Counted from the first letter of the stretch, positions 8,521 through 17,883 are shown. The stretch is DNA of 64,000 nt from Akkermansia muciniphila (GCF_018709685.1 NZ_JABDHQ010000010.1:46659-110658); one strand, 5' to 3'. Notes: a model not told the origin generated them from the letters alone. Numbers and translations: made by a program.

Positions 8521-9186
8521 TCAGTCCGCAAGCCTGCCTTCCAGCCATGCGGAAGCCGCCTGAAAAAGGCTGGGCATTTCTTCCGCGGGGGCTTCATACA
8601 GCATGGGCGCGGGACGCCGGTGGGAGTAAAGATGCCCGGAGAGGTCCCGCCGGTATCCGGAGAAGGCCAGGTTCACGTCCGCTCCGGCGCAATGGCCCCA
8701 GCGGCCGCCAATCCTGGGCACCACGTCCATGAAACCGCCGCCGTCCCGCAGGTAGGCATTTCCCCACCATTCCACGCACGCCGGGCGCACGCTTTTCTGC
8801 CGCCGCGCCACGGCGTCTATCGTCAGGAGGCAGAGCGGAGCGGCCTGCACGGACTGCCTGCGGGCCACTTCCACCGCGCAGGAGCCGCCGTAACTGTGCC
8901 CGACCAGCACCACGGGCAGCCCGGGATGCTCCCGGCGCAGCGCTTCCAGCTCCTCCGCAATGTTCCCGCACCTGTCCCGGAACACGCCCCAGCCTCCACC
9001 GTCCCAGTGGTAATAGGCCGTAGCATGGGCCACCCCCGGCAGAAAGCCGGAAAACCTCCGTTCCACACGGCTCAGGCAGCCCGCCACCACGTCCCCGAAA
9101 CCGCCGATGAACACGGCCAGATAACCGGGAACGCTTCCGCGCGGAAGCAGGTTTAACGTCCTTTGAGCATGCATGGCTGGCGCCAT
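8521..9186 (-). CDS. alpha/beta hydrolase-fold protein
   Basis: The 221-residue protein carries the nucleophile elbow VLVGHSYGGSCA (Ser near residue 98), an acidic strand end LTIDAVAR and a C-terminal His region GHLYSHRRP, together a plausible Ser-Asp-His triad. The fold suggests an esterase, lipase or thioesterase. The substrate cannot be told from sequence. There is no signal peptide. It is convergent with epsI, and its start region is divergent from the next gene. A shorter start at 9174 is possible. Confidence 0.75.
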   Translation of the reverse strand: MAPAMHAQRTLNLLPRGSVPGYLAVFIGGFGDVVAGCLSRVERRFSGFLPGVAHATAYYHWDGGGWGVFRDRCGNIAEELEALRREHPGLPVVLVGHSYGGSCAVEVARRQSVQAAPLCLLTIDAVARRQKSVRPACVEWWGNAYLRDGGGFMDVVPRIGGRWGHCAGADVNLAFSGYRRDLSGHLYSHRRPAPMLYEAPAEEMPSLFQAASAWLEGRLAD

Positions 9187-9266
9187 GATGGAGAAATCAC
9201 GTCAATATCCAAGCCCATAGGACGTTCTGGCTTGATAAAACCGGAAAACTGTCCAAATGTGATGGT

Positions 9267-9851
9267 ATGCAAGTAATCATTCACCAATGGGCCTTCAACG
9301 GAAGCTTTGAACAGCTTGCCTCCCTGCCCCGCCAGGAACTCGTCAACGACTGGTTTGGATACGACGTGGAGCCAAGCGCGGAGTTCGCCTTTGCCACGGA
9401 CGGCCAGTACCTCTGGTTCCTGGCTTCCCGGAGCAAGGAAGCTACCGTGCATCCGGACGCGCGGCCCGGCCAGTTCCAGCCGGAATTATGGCGGTATGAC
9501 CTGGCTGAATGGTTCATGGCCGCCGGGGACGGCACCAATTACTGGGAATTCAACCTTGCCCCCAACGGCGCCTGGTGGGCCTGCGCCTTTTCCGACACGC
9601 GCCGCGCCAATGAGGATATTCCGGCCCCGCTGGCCGTGGATACCGAGTGCATCCTGACGGATGAAGGCTGGTGCGCCATGGCCCGCATTCCGCTGAACGA
9701 GTTGCGCGGCGTGGACGTCCGTGACTGCAAGCTGGCAGCCACGTTCATTCTGGACACCCCGGACCAGATTTTCCTGACCACCGCGGACGACCTTTCCGGC
9801 ACGCCGGATTTCCACCGCCCGGACAGCTTCTGCACCCCCATTCTCAAGTAA
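9267..9851 (+). CDS. CBM9/DOMON-like carbohydrate-binding domain protein
   Basis: A 194-residue single-domain protein that resembles the carbohydrate-binding CBM9-like fold often attached to glycosidases. The typical segments are an early acidic/aromatic strand (SAEFAFATDGQYLWFLA), the central YWEFNLAPNGAWWACAFSD with its tryptophans, and the late WCAMARIPLNEL. No signal peptide and no catalytic domain are present, which is unusual for this fold. It sits four bases before the GlcD-type oxidase, so the two are probably cotranscribed. The ligand is unknown. Confidence 0.65.
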   Translation: MQVIIHQWAFNGSFEQLASLPRQELVNDWFGYDVEPSAEFAFATDGQYLWFLASRSKEATVHPDARPGQFQPELWRYDLAEWFMAAGDGTNYWEFNLAPNGAWWACAFSDTRRANEDIPAPLAVDTECILTDEGWCAMARIPLNELRGVDVRDCKLAATFILDTPDQIFLTTADDLSGTPDFHRPDSFCTPILK

Positions 9852-9855
9852 CTGC

Positions 9856-11232
9856 ATGTCTTTGGAAGAAGACATTTCCCGCATCCTGGGGCCTGAAAAG
9901 GTTTCCGGAGATCCGGAGGTGCTGGCCGCGCACGCCGGGGACAAATGGTATGCCTCCGTGCTTCCGGAAGCGGTCGTTTTCCCGGAGAGCACGGAGGACG
10001 TCTCCCTGCTTCTGCGCTACGCCTCCTCCATGAACATTCCCGTCACGGCCCGCGGCGGCGGCGTGGGATATGTGGGGGGTTGCGTTCCCGTGCGCGGCGG
10101 CATCAGCCTTTCCCTGGAACGGATGAACCGCATTCTGGAAATTTCCCCGGAAGACGGCGTGGCCGTGGTGGAACCCGGCGTCATCACGGCGGACCTTCAG
10201 CGGGAAGTCCGCGCCCTGGGGTGGTTCTACCCCCCGGACCCGGCTTCCAGGAAGGAATGCAGCCTGGGCGGGAACATCGCTACGAACGCCGGAGGCCCCC
10301 GGTGCCTGAAATACGGAGTCACCAAGGCCTATGTGCTGGGCCTCACCGTAGTCCTGGCCAGCGGGGAAGTGGTGGAATGCGGCGGACGCACCCACAAGAA
10401 TAAAACGGGGTTTGACCTGGGGGACCTTTTCATCGGCTCGGAAGGGATGCTGGGCGTCATTACCCGGGCCATTCTGCGCATCATCCCCCATCCGGAAGCG
10501 TTCGGCGCGCTGAGCGCCAGCTTCCCGCAGTTTCCCATGGCCGCGGCGGCCGTGCAGCGCATCCTGAACAGCGGGCACCTTCCCTCCGCGCTGGAAATCA
10601 CGGACAGCTTCACCCTCCGCGCCGCCCGAGCCTACCTGGGGGACAGCGCCCTGCCCTCCGGCAGCCGCGGCCACCTGATTGTGGAAGTGGACGGCAGGCA
10701 GGCCGCCGTGAAGGAGGAGCTGGATTCCCTGTGCGCCCTGCTGGAGGAGTGCGGCGCCACGGACATCCTGCGCGCAGACACGGAGGCGGAGGCGGAAGCC
10801 GTCTGGCAGCTGCGGCGTGAATTTTCCTACAGCCTGAAAGCCACCGGCATGACCAAGCTTAATGAAGACATCGTCATTCCCCGGTCCTGCCTGGTGGACC
10901 TGGTGGAGTTCTGCGAGGCCATGAACCGGGAGACCGGGCTGGACATCGCGTGCTTCGGCCATTCCGGGGACGGCAACATCCACACCAACATCATGGTGGA
11001 CGATTACACGGACCCGGGGAAGAAGGCCCTGGCGGACGCCTGCGTGGACAGGCTGTTCCACTGGGTGCTGGAACACGGGGGGACCATCACCGGGGAGCAC
11101 GGCATCGGCCTAGCGAAGGCCAAATGGTTCCGGGAAGCCGTGGGGGAGGGCGCCTTCCATCTGCACGAGCTGGTGAAATCCGCCCTGGACCCCCGGAATT
11201 TGCTGAATCCGGGAAAAATGGGGCTCCCGTAA
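9856..11232 (+). CDS. FAD-linked oxidase, glycolate oxidase GlcD/D-lactate dehydrogenase type
   Basis: A 458-residue flavoprotein with the PCMH-type FAD domain first (ARGGGVGYVGGCVP pyrophosphate loop; LGGNIATNAGGPRCLKYG) and the FAD-linked oxidase C-terminal domain second (FGHSGDGNIHTNIM; GEHGIGLAKAKWF). The family oxidises 2-hydroxy acids such as glycolate or D-lactate. No glcE or glcF partner lies beside it, so a stand-alone D-lactate or related dehydrogenase is as likely as glycolate oxidase. It follows the CBM9-like gene by four bases. Confidence 0.88.
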   Translation: MSLEEDISRILGPEKVSGDPEVLAAHAGDKWYASVLPEAVVFPESTEDVSLLLRYASSMNIPVTARGGGVGYVGGCVPVRGGISLSLERMNRILEISPEDGVAVVEPGVITADLQREVRALGWFYPPDPASRKECSLGGNIATNAGGPRCLKYGVTKAYVLGLTVVLASGEVVECGGRTHKNKTGFDLGDLFIGSEGMLGVITRAILRIIPHPEAFGALSASFPQFPMAAAAVQRILNSGHLPSALEITDSFTLRAARAYLGDSALPSGSRGHLIVEVDGRQAAVKEELDSLCALLEECGATDILRADTEAEAEAVWQLRREFSYSLKATGMTKLNEDIVIPRSCLVDLVEFCEAMNRETGLDIACFGHSGDGNIHTNIMVDDYTDPGKKALADACVDRLFHWVLEHGGTITGEHGIGLAKAKWFREAVGEGAFHLHELVKSALDPRNLLNPGKMGLP

Positions 11233-11287
11233 CGTAAAATAGGCTTCCAAGATGCTCCCGGACGGGGCATCATGGCCACCGCATTCC

Positions 11288-12571
11288 ATGAACAGCCCGC
11301 ACAAGTCCATCCTAGCAGCCCTTTACGACCGTTTTCCGGCCGCAAACGCCGTCCTAGTGTTTATTCTGGACCATCCCCTGGCCTGGTTTACGCCCAAATG
11401 GCGCAGGAAAGGCCGCATGGCCCTGAAAGCGGTGCGCCGCTACATCAATTACAACCGCGACCTTCTGCCGCCCGAACGCCTGGCGGAGTTTGAAGAAAGC
11501 CGCAACCTGCTGAAAACGGCCCTCCGCAGGGGGGACAGGCAGCAGGTAGAAACCACCACCTCAAAATTGGAATCCACACTGGAATCCATCCCCGGCGCGC
11601 TCCCCTCCGGCCTGGCGGAAAACGTGGAAGTCCTGTTCGTGATCCTGGCCATTTTCCTGGGCCTGCGCTGTTACGTGGTGCAGCCCTTCCGCATCCCCAC
11701 CGGCTCCATGCAACCCTCCCTGAACGGCATCCGGGCCGTCCCACAGGAAGGAGACCCCACCCTGATGCAGAAAATAGGGGACATGGTGATGTACGGCGGC
11801 TCCTACGTGCATGAAACGGCTTCCAAGGAAAAGAAGATCGTCCGTTTTGAACCCGCCACCAAATACCTTCTTCTCACCGTCACCAACGTGGTGTTTGACG
11901 ACGGCTCCAGGCTGGAAATTCCGGCGGCGGAGGCGGAAACACGCCGCTATTTCCTCAACCAGGAACCGCGTTTCGAGTCCGAGCGTCACACGCCGTTCAG
12001 AAGCTACCTGCCGGGGGATACGATCGTCAACGCCCGCTTTGACGCCGGGGACCTGATTGTGGTGAACAAGATGGCCTACCACTTCCGCAAGCCGGAACGC
12101 GGGGAAGTCTTCGTCTTTGACACGCGCGGCATTGAAGGCATTGCCAACAAGGGCAGCAGCACCGGACAGGAGGGCGGCACCCATTACGTCAAACGCCTCG
12201 CCGGCGTACCGGGGGATTCCCTGTCCATCCAGGATTCCCAGCTGATCGTGAACGGAAAGCCGGCCACGGAATGGACCATCCGGAGGGTGGCCTCCGGGCA
12301 GCCCCCCTACCAGCCCTGCGGCTATGTGGCCCTTCCCGCCCCGCTGAGCCTGCTGGACGGCAGGGCCTACATCACGGAAGGCGGTACCGTGCACCTTTCC
12401 AATGACAAAAAACGCCCCTACCTGCGCGAATACGTGGCCCTGGGCGACAATTCCACCCGTGAAAATTCCTTTGACTCCCGGTACTGGGGGCCCGTTCATC
12501 AATACAACATCGTAGGCCCCGCCAGTTTCTGCCTGTGGCCCTTTACCTCCCATTGGGGGCTTATCCCCTGA
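11288..12571 (+). CDS. lepB: signal peptidase I, enlarged form
   Basis: Type I signal peptidase, which removes signal peptides on the outer face of the inner membrane. The start at 11288 (MNSPHKS) gives 427 residues, well above the usual 250-330. A charged, helical 100-residue N-terminal extension precedes the membrane anchor (VLFVILAIFLGLRCYVV). The catalytic Ser140 is in IPTGSMQPS and Lys302 is in HYVKRLAGVPGD. The spacing of 162 residues between them compares with 55 in E. coli LepB, so about 100 residues are inserted. The late box LGDNSTRENSFDSRYWGPV is intact. The next gene follows after about 40 bases. Confidence 0.9.
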   Translation: MNSPHKSILAALYDRFPAANAVLVFILDHPLAWFTPKWRRKGRMALKAVRRYINYNRDLLPPERLAEFEESRNLLKTALRRGDRQQVETTTSKLESTLESIPGALPSGLAENVEVLFVILAIFLGLRCYVVQPFRIPTGSMQPSLNGIRAVPQEGDPTLMQKIGDMVMYGGSYVHETASKEKKIVRFEPATKYLLLTVTNVVFDDGSRLEIPAAEAETRRYFLNQEPRFESERHTPFRSYLPGDTIVNARFDAGDLIVVNKMAYHFRKPERGEVFVFDTRGIEGIANKGSSTGQEGGTHYVKRLAGVPGDSLSIQDSQLIVNGKPATEWTIRRVASGQPPYQPCGYVALPAPLSLLDGRAYITEGGTVHLSNDKKRPYLREYVALGDNSTRENSFDSRYWGPVHQYNIVGPASFCLWPFTSHWGLIP

Positions 12572-12610
12572 TTCCCCGCCCTTCCGCAGGCACGCTTTCC
12601 CCGTCAAGAC

Positions 12611-13531
12611 ATGACTCAAGCCCAGACTATCACCAGCAAGGCCAAATCCAACCTGGCCTTCGCTCTCATTGACCTTCCTGAAGAAGAACGCCGCCATATG
12701 GCGGAATTTTACGCCTTCTGCCGCACTGTGGACGACATCGTGGACGAACCGGGCATGACGCCCCGTGAACGCCATGACGCCCTGAACCGCTGGATAGAGG
12801 TCATCAACGGAGGGGAAGGCCTGGAACTGACGGAGCTGGAGGAAGACATCATCGCCCTGATTCAGGACCTGGAGCTGGACACCACCCCCATGCTGCACCT
12901 GATTGAAGGCTGCCGTTCCGACATCTGCCAGCAGCAGCCCCTGAACCGCGACGAATTGCTGGACTATACCTATTGCGTGGCCTGCTGCGTGGGCCTCACC
13001 TCCGCCCGCATCATGGGCGCGGGGGAAGCCTCCTACCCGTACGCCATCGCCTTGGGGCATGCCCTCCAGATGGTGAACATCATCCGGGACGTGGCGGAAG
13101 ACTGCAACAAATCCAACCGTATCTACCTGCCCAGGGAAGACATGGACCGCTTCGGCTATTCCCTGGAAGACCTACGCGCCCGGGTGTACTCCCCCCAGCT
13201 CCGGGAACTGCTGCAATATGAAGCGGACCTGGCGGAAAAGTTTTTCACGGAAGCGGAGGAGGAATACAACCGCCTCAGCCCGGAGGACAAGGCGGCGCTC
13301 GTTCCCGCCCAGGCCATGGCGCTCATTTACCACACCATCCTGGATAAAATGAAGGCGGGAGGCTTCCGCGTCTTTGACATCCGCTACCACGTCAATACCT
13401 TCCACAAGCTCTGGCTTCTGTTCCGCATCAAGCTGGACATTGACCCCCAATCCTATTACGACAAGTCCAAGGCGTACTATGACAAGCTCGTGGGCTTCCT
13501 CTCCAAGCCTATCAGGAAGGATGAGAAATAG
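12611..13531 (+). CDS. squalene/phytoene synthase family protein
   Basis: A trans-isoprenyl diphosphate synthase that joins two C15 or C20 diphosphates head to head. The 306-residue protein has the two aspartate-rich motifs that bind Mg-diphosphate: DDIVDE near residue 43, and the second region MVNIIRDVAEDCNKSNRIYL near residue 156, with the usual R-DxxED pattern. Hopanoid HpnC/HpnD and carotenoid CrtB/CrtM share this fold, and nothing here decides between them; no desaturase, cyclase or second synthase lies nearby. It follows lepB on the same strand. Confidence 0.85.
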   Translation: MTQAQTITSKAKSNLAFALIDLPEEERRHMAEFYAFCRTVDDIVDEPGMTPRERHDALNRWIEVINGGEGLELTELEEDIIALIQDLELDTTPMLHLIEGCRSDICQQQPLNRDELLDYTYCVACCVGLTSARIMGAGEASYPYAIALGHALQMVNIIRDVAEDCNKSNRIYLPREDMDRFGYSLEDLRARVYSPQLRELLQYEADLAEKFFTEAEEEYNRLSPEDKAALVPAQAMALIYHTILDKMKAGGFRVFDIRYHVNTFHKLWLLFRIKLDIDPQSYYDKSKAYYDKLVGFLSKPIRKDEK

Positions 13532-13643
13532 AAATTCCCTGCCCGCCCCGGCGGGAAGAAGACGGACGTAAAGGGAAAAGGCGCGGGAAAATCTTCCCGG
13601 TTTATGGAGCCGCCGTGTTCCGGTTTCCGGAGAATAAGACATG

Positions 13644-13677
13644 AAAAAGGGCTGCCTCCCCCCAGGGAAACAGCCCC
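13644..13677 (-). terminator. intrinsic terminator of the PEP-CTERM gene
   Basis: Minus-strand stem GGGCTG ... CAGCCC, extended by the C/G-rich inner part, followed by TTTTT. It starts about 28 bases after the stop of the gene at 13705-14403. Confidence 0.7.
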
Positions 13678-13704
13678 ATTCTCCTCATCGTGAGGCGCTC
13701 CTCA

Positions 13705-14403
13705 TCATGCCGCCCTTCGGCGTCTCAACAGGAGCCCGGCCAAACCCAGCAGGCCCAGCGAGGCCGCCGCCGGTTCGGGAACCATCAGTTCCCCGTCCAC
13801 GGAAATGCCCACCCTGGCGTTATTATTATTGTTTCCTCCTCCCGCGCCCACTACGGCATAGAGTTTTCCATTGCCGTTCTTTTTCATGTCCTCCAGCTGT
13901 TCCGGGGTAAGGTCGTAATGGACGTCCCACGGATTGCCGTCATTGTTTTTCGTACCCCGGCATAATTCCACCATCTCGCCGTCCCTGGTCTCATACCACA
14001 CGGAGTACGTATACGTACCTCCCGTTCCGGAGGGAGAAAGGTTCATGCTGAAAGACAGGCCGGAATAATCCTGGATGTTTTCAATGGTCATTTTCAAGCC
14101 GAAGCATACCCCCGCCGTACCGGGCATGCTGGGAAGGCTGATGGTCTGGTCTTCCGGATTGGCGGAAGCGCTGCCCCAGCGCATGTCTCCGTTCCCGGTA
14201 GTGGTATACCAGCCGTCATTGCGGGAACCGAGCCAGCTCTTGACGTCGTTTCCCGTGATTCCGCTGCCGGACAGCCGGCCTGCGGAATTGTAGCCCTGGC
14301 CCGTAATCGTGTCGATTTCAGGAACCAGTTCAATGGTTGCTGCGGCGGCCATAGCCGTCAAGGCGGCCGCGGCCGTGCAGATCATGTATAGTAGCTTCTT
14401 CAT
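13705..14403 (-). CDS. secreted PEP-CTERM protein of unknown function
   Basis: The 232-residue protein has an N-terminal signal peptide (MKKLLYMICTAAAALTAMAAAA) and a classic PEP-CTERM tail: VPEPAAAS, then a short hydrophobic segment, then five residues RRRRA. The middle is a beta-rich domain with Gly/Asn-rich loops (NNNNNAR). Its strand pattern (GLSFSMNLSPSGTGG, YSVWYETRDG) is like jelly-roll domains in other verrucomicrobial PEP-CTERM proteins, but I cannot name the family. It is a likely substrate of the exosortase at 6812. The promoter region contains the inverted-repeat element at 14437-14628. Confidence 0.82.
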   Translation of the reverse strand: MKKLLYMICTAAAALTAMAAAATIELVPEIDTITGQGYNSAGRLSGSGITGNDVKSWLGSRNDGWYTTTGNGDMRWGSASANPEDQTISLPSMPGTAGVCFGLKMTIENIQDYSGLSFSMNLSPSGTGGTYTYSVWYETRDGEMVELCRGTKNNDGNPWDVHYDLTPEQLEDMKKNGNGKLYAVVGAGGGNNNNNARVGISVDGELMVPEPAAASLGLLGLAGLLLRRRRAA

Positions 14404-14436
14404 ATCCTGCTGAATAAGTGGATAACTGCATACTGC

Positions 14437-14628
14437 CGGATTTGGAATCCGTGATCAGTCAGAGCCGCCATCAAGGATGCCTATGATAGGGACCATAAGG
14501 ATAATAGGAGCAAGAGGGCAATTTTGCCGTCCCCTATTATCCCTATTATCCCTATCATCCTTATATTCCCTATTACCCCTAAACAACTTTCCCCCAGATT
14601 TTTCCTTTGACTCCGGATTCCAAATCCG
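14437..14628. repeat. 192-bp inverted-repeat element with internal long hairpin
   Basis: The stretch 14404-14922 has no convincing gene. Within it, the 15-base sequence CGGATTTGGAATCCG (14437-14451) recurs as its exact reverse complement at 14614-14628. Between these, 14483-14508 and 14533-14558 form an imperfect hairpin (about 23 of 26 positions pair). Its right arm is a direct triplication of TATTATCCC-like units. The arrangement of terminal inverted repeats enclosing a hairpin is MITE-like, but no target-site duplication is evident. From 14629 to 14922 I see nothing else. Confidence 0.55.
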
Positions 14629-14922
14629 TTGAAAAATTTAACTGATTGACTCTTTGGATATAACGTCATTATTTCCGAAGAATTCAGGAGAGAAAGCAGA
14701 GTGAGGCAGAGGCATTTTTTCATAAAAAATAACAATAAGAGCTTCTCGGCATCGTGAATACGCCATGAGAAGGAACGCCACCTTTCCCTTCCTCCCGCTA
14801 CAGGAAGCCGGATTTGCCGATTCGCCCCCCATTCAACCAAATTTCCGTTCCGGCGGAGGCAGGGGCAGAAAAAGGCCATTCCAGCCGGAAAGAGCCGGAA
14901 AATTATCCCGGCCCAGGAGTCT

Positions 14923-15915
14923 TCAACGGTGCCGGGAAACATGCACGGTCACGGAGACGCTGTCCGTGCGGGGCAGAATAAATTTGTGCAGGGTGACGAC
15001 CACATGGCGCGCGCCGAACTCATGCAGGCAAACCTTCCCCATGTCCTCCGCCAGTGTTTCCACCAGCTTGCGGGGGTGCGCCAGGGCCTCCTCCCTGAGG
15101 GCGCGGGCGATGGAATCATAACAGACGGTCTTTGAAAAATCGTCATTCAGGCCGGAAAGGGCTTCATCCGGGTAAAAGGTGATGTCCGCCTTCAGGGTCT
15201 GCATGGAAGCCCGCTCCTCCTCCGGCACGCCGATGAAGGTATCCAGTTCCAGGCCGTTGATGTTGATGGAATCCTGCGTATCGGACGGCAGAGCATAACG
15301 GCGCATCAGCGTGCGCAGGACAAGCAGGTCCGGAACAATGATGTCCGGCCTGACCTTGGAGAGCTGGGCCGCGTCATTGTAGCCCGTCAGCACGGCAATG
15401 GACGTGATGCCCGCATGGTGGGCCGTCTCCACGTCATGCTGCATGTCCCCGATAAACGCCGTTTCATGGGCATGCAGGCCATGCTGGGCCAGCAGGGTGT
15501 GGATGTGGGTGTCCTTGTGGCGGATGCCCGCATGAATGGCTTCAAAATATTCCATCATGCCCAGGTCACGGCACTGGATGTCAAATTCCTTGGCGTCCAC
15601 GCTGGTGAGAATAAAACAGCGCACGCCGCGCGCGCGGCAGAATTCCAGGAATTCCCGCGCATGGGGGAGCACTTCCACCGGAGCATTGGAGACGCGGAAG
15701 GCGTACCGGAAATGGTCTTCCAGTTCATTCAGGTCCGCCTGGGGCAAAACGCGGGCATAATAGTCCGGGTAGGGAAGCTGGAACTCCGCACGGAATTCAT
15801 CCCTGTTCATGCAGGGTTTTCCGTACTGGGAAAAAACGTAGTTGGAAGCGTCCAGCGTCAGGGCAAGGTCGTCCACCAGGGTGCCGGACCAGTCGAAAAT
15901 GAGATTCTTGAACAT
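14923..15915 (-). CDS. HAD-family hydrolase fused to dihydroneopterin aldolase (FolB)
   Basis: A 330-residue two-domain protein. Residues 1-210 are a HAD hydrolase of the Gph type: motif I is DWSGTL (Asp8 nucleophile, with Ser10 where phosphatases usually have a second Asp), motif II is LTS at 103-105, Lys134 is motif III, and GDMQHD (156-161) is motif IV. Residues 218-330 are FolB, which cleaves dihydroneopterin to hydroxymethyldihydropterin in folate synthesis; the expected Glu (232-234, EEER), Tyr266 and Lys311 are present. It is the last gene of the grpE-dnaJ-rsmE run, 21 bases after rsmE. The fusion suggests that the HAD half acts on a pterin phosphate, but that is inference. Confidence 0.85.
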   Translation of the reverse strand: MFKNLIFDWSGTLVDDLALTLDASNYVFSQYGKPCMNRDEFRAEFQLPYPDYYARVLPQADLNELEDHFRYAFRVSNAPVEVLPHAREFLEFCRARGVRCFILTSVDAKEFDIQCRDLGMMEYFEAIHAGIRHKDTHIHTLLAQHGLHAHETAFIGDMQHDVETAHHAGITSIAVLTGYNDAAQLSKVRPDIIVPDLLVLRTLMRRYALPSDTQDSININGLELDTFIGVPEEERASMQTLKADITFYPDEALSGLNDDFSKTVCYDSIARALREEALAHPRKLVETLAEDMGKVCLHEFGARHVVVTLHKFILPRTDSVSVTVHVSRHR

Positions 15916-15936
15916 GGGAATGGTATCGGGTGAAAA

Positions 15937-16674
15937 TCAGTCCAGAGCGTACCGCATGGCGGCCAGGCCGAAGAAGGCGGCCGTCTCCACCCGCAAGACG
16001 ATGGGCCCCAGCGTGACGGGGGCGAATCCGGCCTCCAGGGCCAGGACCGTTTCCCGGTCCGTAAAATCACCCTCCGGCCCCACCAGCAGGGAGGCGCGCC
16101 GCACGGAGCGGGCACGGGCTTCCTCCAGCACGTCCCTGACCGGGCGCACGCCGGGCACCAGGGAGGCAATTACATTCAGGCCTTCCGGTGCGCCGTGCCT
16201 CAGCCATTCCGCAAAAGGAACGGGCGCCGCCACCTCAGGCAGCGTGTTCTGGCCGCACTGCTTGCAGGCCTCCATGGCGATGCGCTGCCATTTCTGCTTT
16301 TTAGCCCCGGCTTCACGGGCATTCAACCGCACAATCGTACGGTCCGTCAGGAGCGGAACGATGGTGGAAACACCCAGTTCCACGGCCTTCTGGATGATGA
16401 GGTCCATATTGGCCCCCTTCGGGACGGCCTGGCACAGGGTCAGATGGGCCACCGCCGGAGAGGGAGGGCATTCCTCACCCGGAACCAGCAGCACGCCGGA
16501 GCTGCGGGGAGGCTCCGCCACCACGGCATGGGCGGCGCGGCCGCAGCCGTCAAAAACGATGCAGGAGTCCCCCTGTTTCAGGCGCAGGACCTTGGCGGCA
16601 TGGTGCGCCTCATCCCCCCGCAGCTCCCAGGAGGGGGCTGTCCATTCAGAAGCAGGGAGATAAAAGCGGGCCAT
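15937..16674 (-). CDS. rsmE: 16S rRNA (uracil1498-N3)-methyltransferase RsmE
   Basis: RsmE methylates U1498 of 16S rRNA with SAM. It is 245 residues, with an N-terminal PUA-like domain (RGDEAHHAAKVLRLKQGD) and a SPOUT domain containing a trefoil knot. The SAM-binding signatures are LLVGPEGDFTDRE and VTLGPIVLRVETAA. The conserved helix WQRIAMEACKQCGQN is also present. It follows dnaJ by 21 bases, an order seen in many bacteria. Confidence 0.95.
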   Translation of the reverse strand: MARFYLPASEWTAPSWELRGDEAHHAAKVLRLKQGDSCIVFDGCGRAAHAVVAEPPRSSGVLLVPGEECPPSPAVAHLTLCQAVPKGANMDLIIQKAVELGVSTIVPLLTDRTIVRLNAREAGAKKQKWQRIAMEACKQCGQNTLPEVAAPVPFAEWLRHGAPEGLNVIASLVPGVRPVRDVLEEARARSVRRASLLVGPEGDFTDRETVLALEAGFAPVTLGPIVLRVETAAFFGLAAMRYALD

Positions 16675-16695
16675 GTGTTAAATGGAAAACGGGCC

Positions 16696-17859
16696 TTACT
16701 TGCTCTTCAGATAGCGCGCCGCCTTGTCGGCAAACGCCACGCAGGCCGGCTGGTTGCGCTTTTCATCCAAGGTGGAGGAGAAGGCATTCAGCTTGTCCAT
16801 CTGGTCCTTGGTAAGCTTGGTGGGAACTTCCACCTCCACTTCCACCAGCATGTCTCCTACGTCCGAGCCGCGCAGGGCCTTCATCCCCTTGCCGCGCAGG
16901 CGGAAGATCATGCCGTTCTGCGTGCCTTCCGGCAGCTTGATGGTGGCGGCTCCTTCCAGCGTGGGGACTTTCAGCTTGCCGCCGGAAACGGCCAGGGAGA
17001 GCGGCACCGGAACCGTGCAGCTCAGGTCATTGCCCTCCCGCTGGAAAATATCATGCGGCTTCACGTCAATGAACACGTGCAGGTCCCCGGTGGGTCCCCC
17101 GTGCACGCCGGCATCCCCTTCCCCGGCAATGCGGAGCTGGCTGCCCGTGGCGACGCCCGCGGGAATGCGGATGGTGATGTGGGAGTCTTCCCTCACACGG
17201 CCTTCCCCGCGGCAGACGGGGCACGGGTCCGAGATGATTTCCCCGGTGCCGTGGCACGTGGGACAAGTGGATTGCTGGACGAAAAAGCCGCTCTGCTGGG
17301 TGATGATGCCGCGCCCCTGGCAGGTCGGGCACGTCTTGAAGGATTCCTTCCCGTCCCGGGCTCCGGAGCCATGGCAGGCCTTGCAGGTCACCAGGCGTTC
17401 AATTTCCAGCTTTTTGGTGCAGCCCTTGGCCGCTTCTTCCAGGGTAATGTCCAGATCGTAGCGCAGATCGGAGCCTGGCCTCTTGGAGGACCTTTTCTGG
17501 CCCCCGTGGCCGCCGGCACCTCCGAACATGTCCGCAAAGCCGCCCATGCCGGAAAACATCTGGGCGAAGATATCCATCGGGTCCTGGAACCCTCCACCGG
17601 AATAACCTCCGCCGCCCGCAGCGGGGCCGCCCTGTTCAAAGGCAGCGTGGCCAAAGCGGTCATAGGCGGCCTTCTTGTCCGCATCGGAGAGCACCTCGTA
17701 GGCCTCTCCCAGCTCCTTGAACTTCTCTTCCGCGGAAGGGTCGTCCGGATTGCGGTCCGGGTGGTACTTCAAGGCCAGTTTGCGGTAGGCCTTCTTGATC
17801 TCATCATCGGTAGCGTCCTTGGAAACGCCCAGGATCTCGTAATAATCTTTCTTAGCCAT
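16696..17859 (-). CDS. dnaJ: chaperone DnaJ (Hsp40)
   Basis: Cochaperone that delivers clients to DnaK and stimulates its ATPase. All the parts of a type I DnaJ are present in 387 residues: a J domain with HPD ([10 protein letters not shown], residues 30-40), a Gly-rich linker (about 75-115), four CxxCxGxG zinc repeats (about 150-215; [32 protein letters not shown]) and the C-terminal client-binding domain. It lies 24 bases after grpE. dnaK is not in the window. No CIRCE operator is visible upstream of grpE. Confidence 0.97.
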   Translation of the reverse strand: MAKKDYYEILGVSKDATDDEIKKAYRKLALKYHPDRNPDDPSAEEKFKELGEAYEVLSDADKKAAYDRFGHAAFEQGGPAAGGGGYSGGGFQDPMDIFAQMFSGMGGFADMFGGAGGHGGQKRSSKRPGSDLRYDLDITLEEAAKGCTKKLEIERLVTCKACHGSGARDGKESFKTCPTCQGRGIITQQSGFFVQQSTCPTCHGTGEIISDPCPVCRGEGRVREDSHITIRIPAGVATGSQLRIAGEGDAGVHGGPTGDLHVFIDVKPHDIFQREGNDLSCTVPVPLSLAVSGGKLKVPTLEGAATIKLPEGTQNGMIFRLRGKGMKALRGSDVGDMLVEVEVEVPTKLTKDQMDKLNAFSSTLDEKRNQPACVAFADKAARYLKSK

Positions 17860-17883
17860 GTGGCGTGAATGTTAAAAAAACGG

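Noticed and set aside
14481..14942. A 153-codon minus-strand frame in the gap before the HAD-FolB gene
   Set aside because: Most of it is translation of the hairpin and short direct repeats, and no family pattern is visible.
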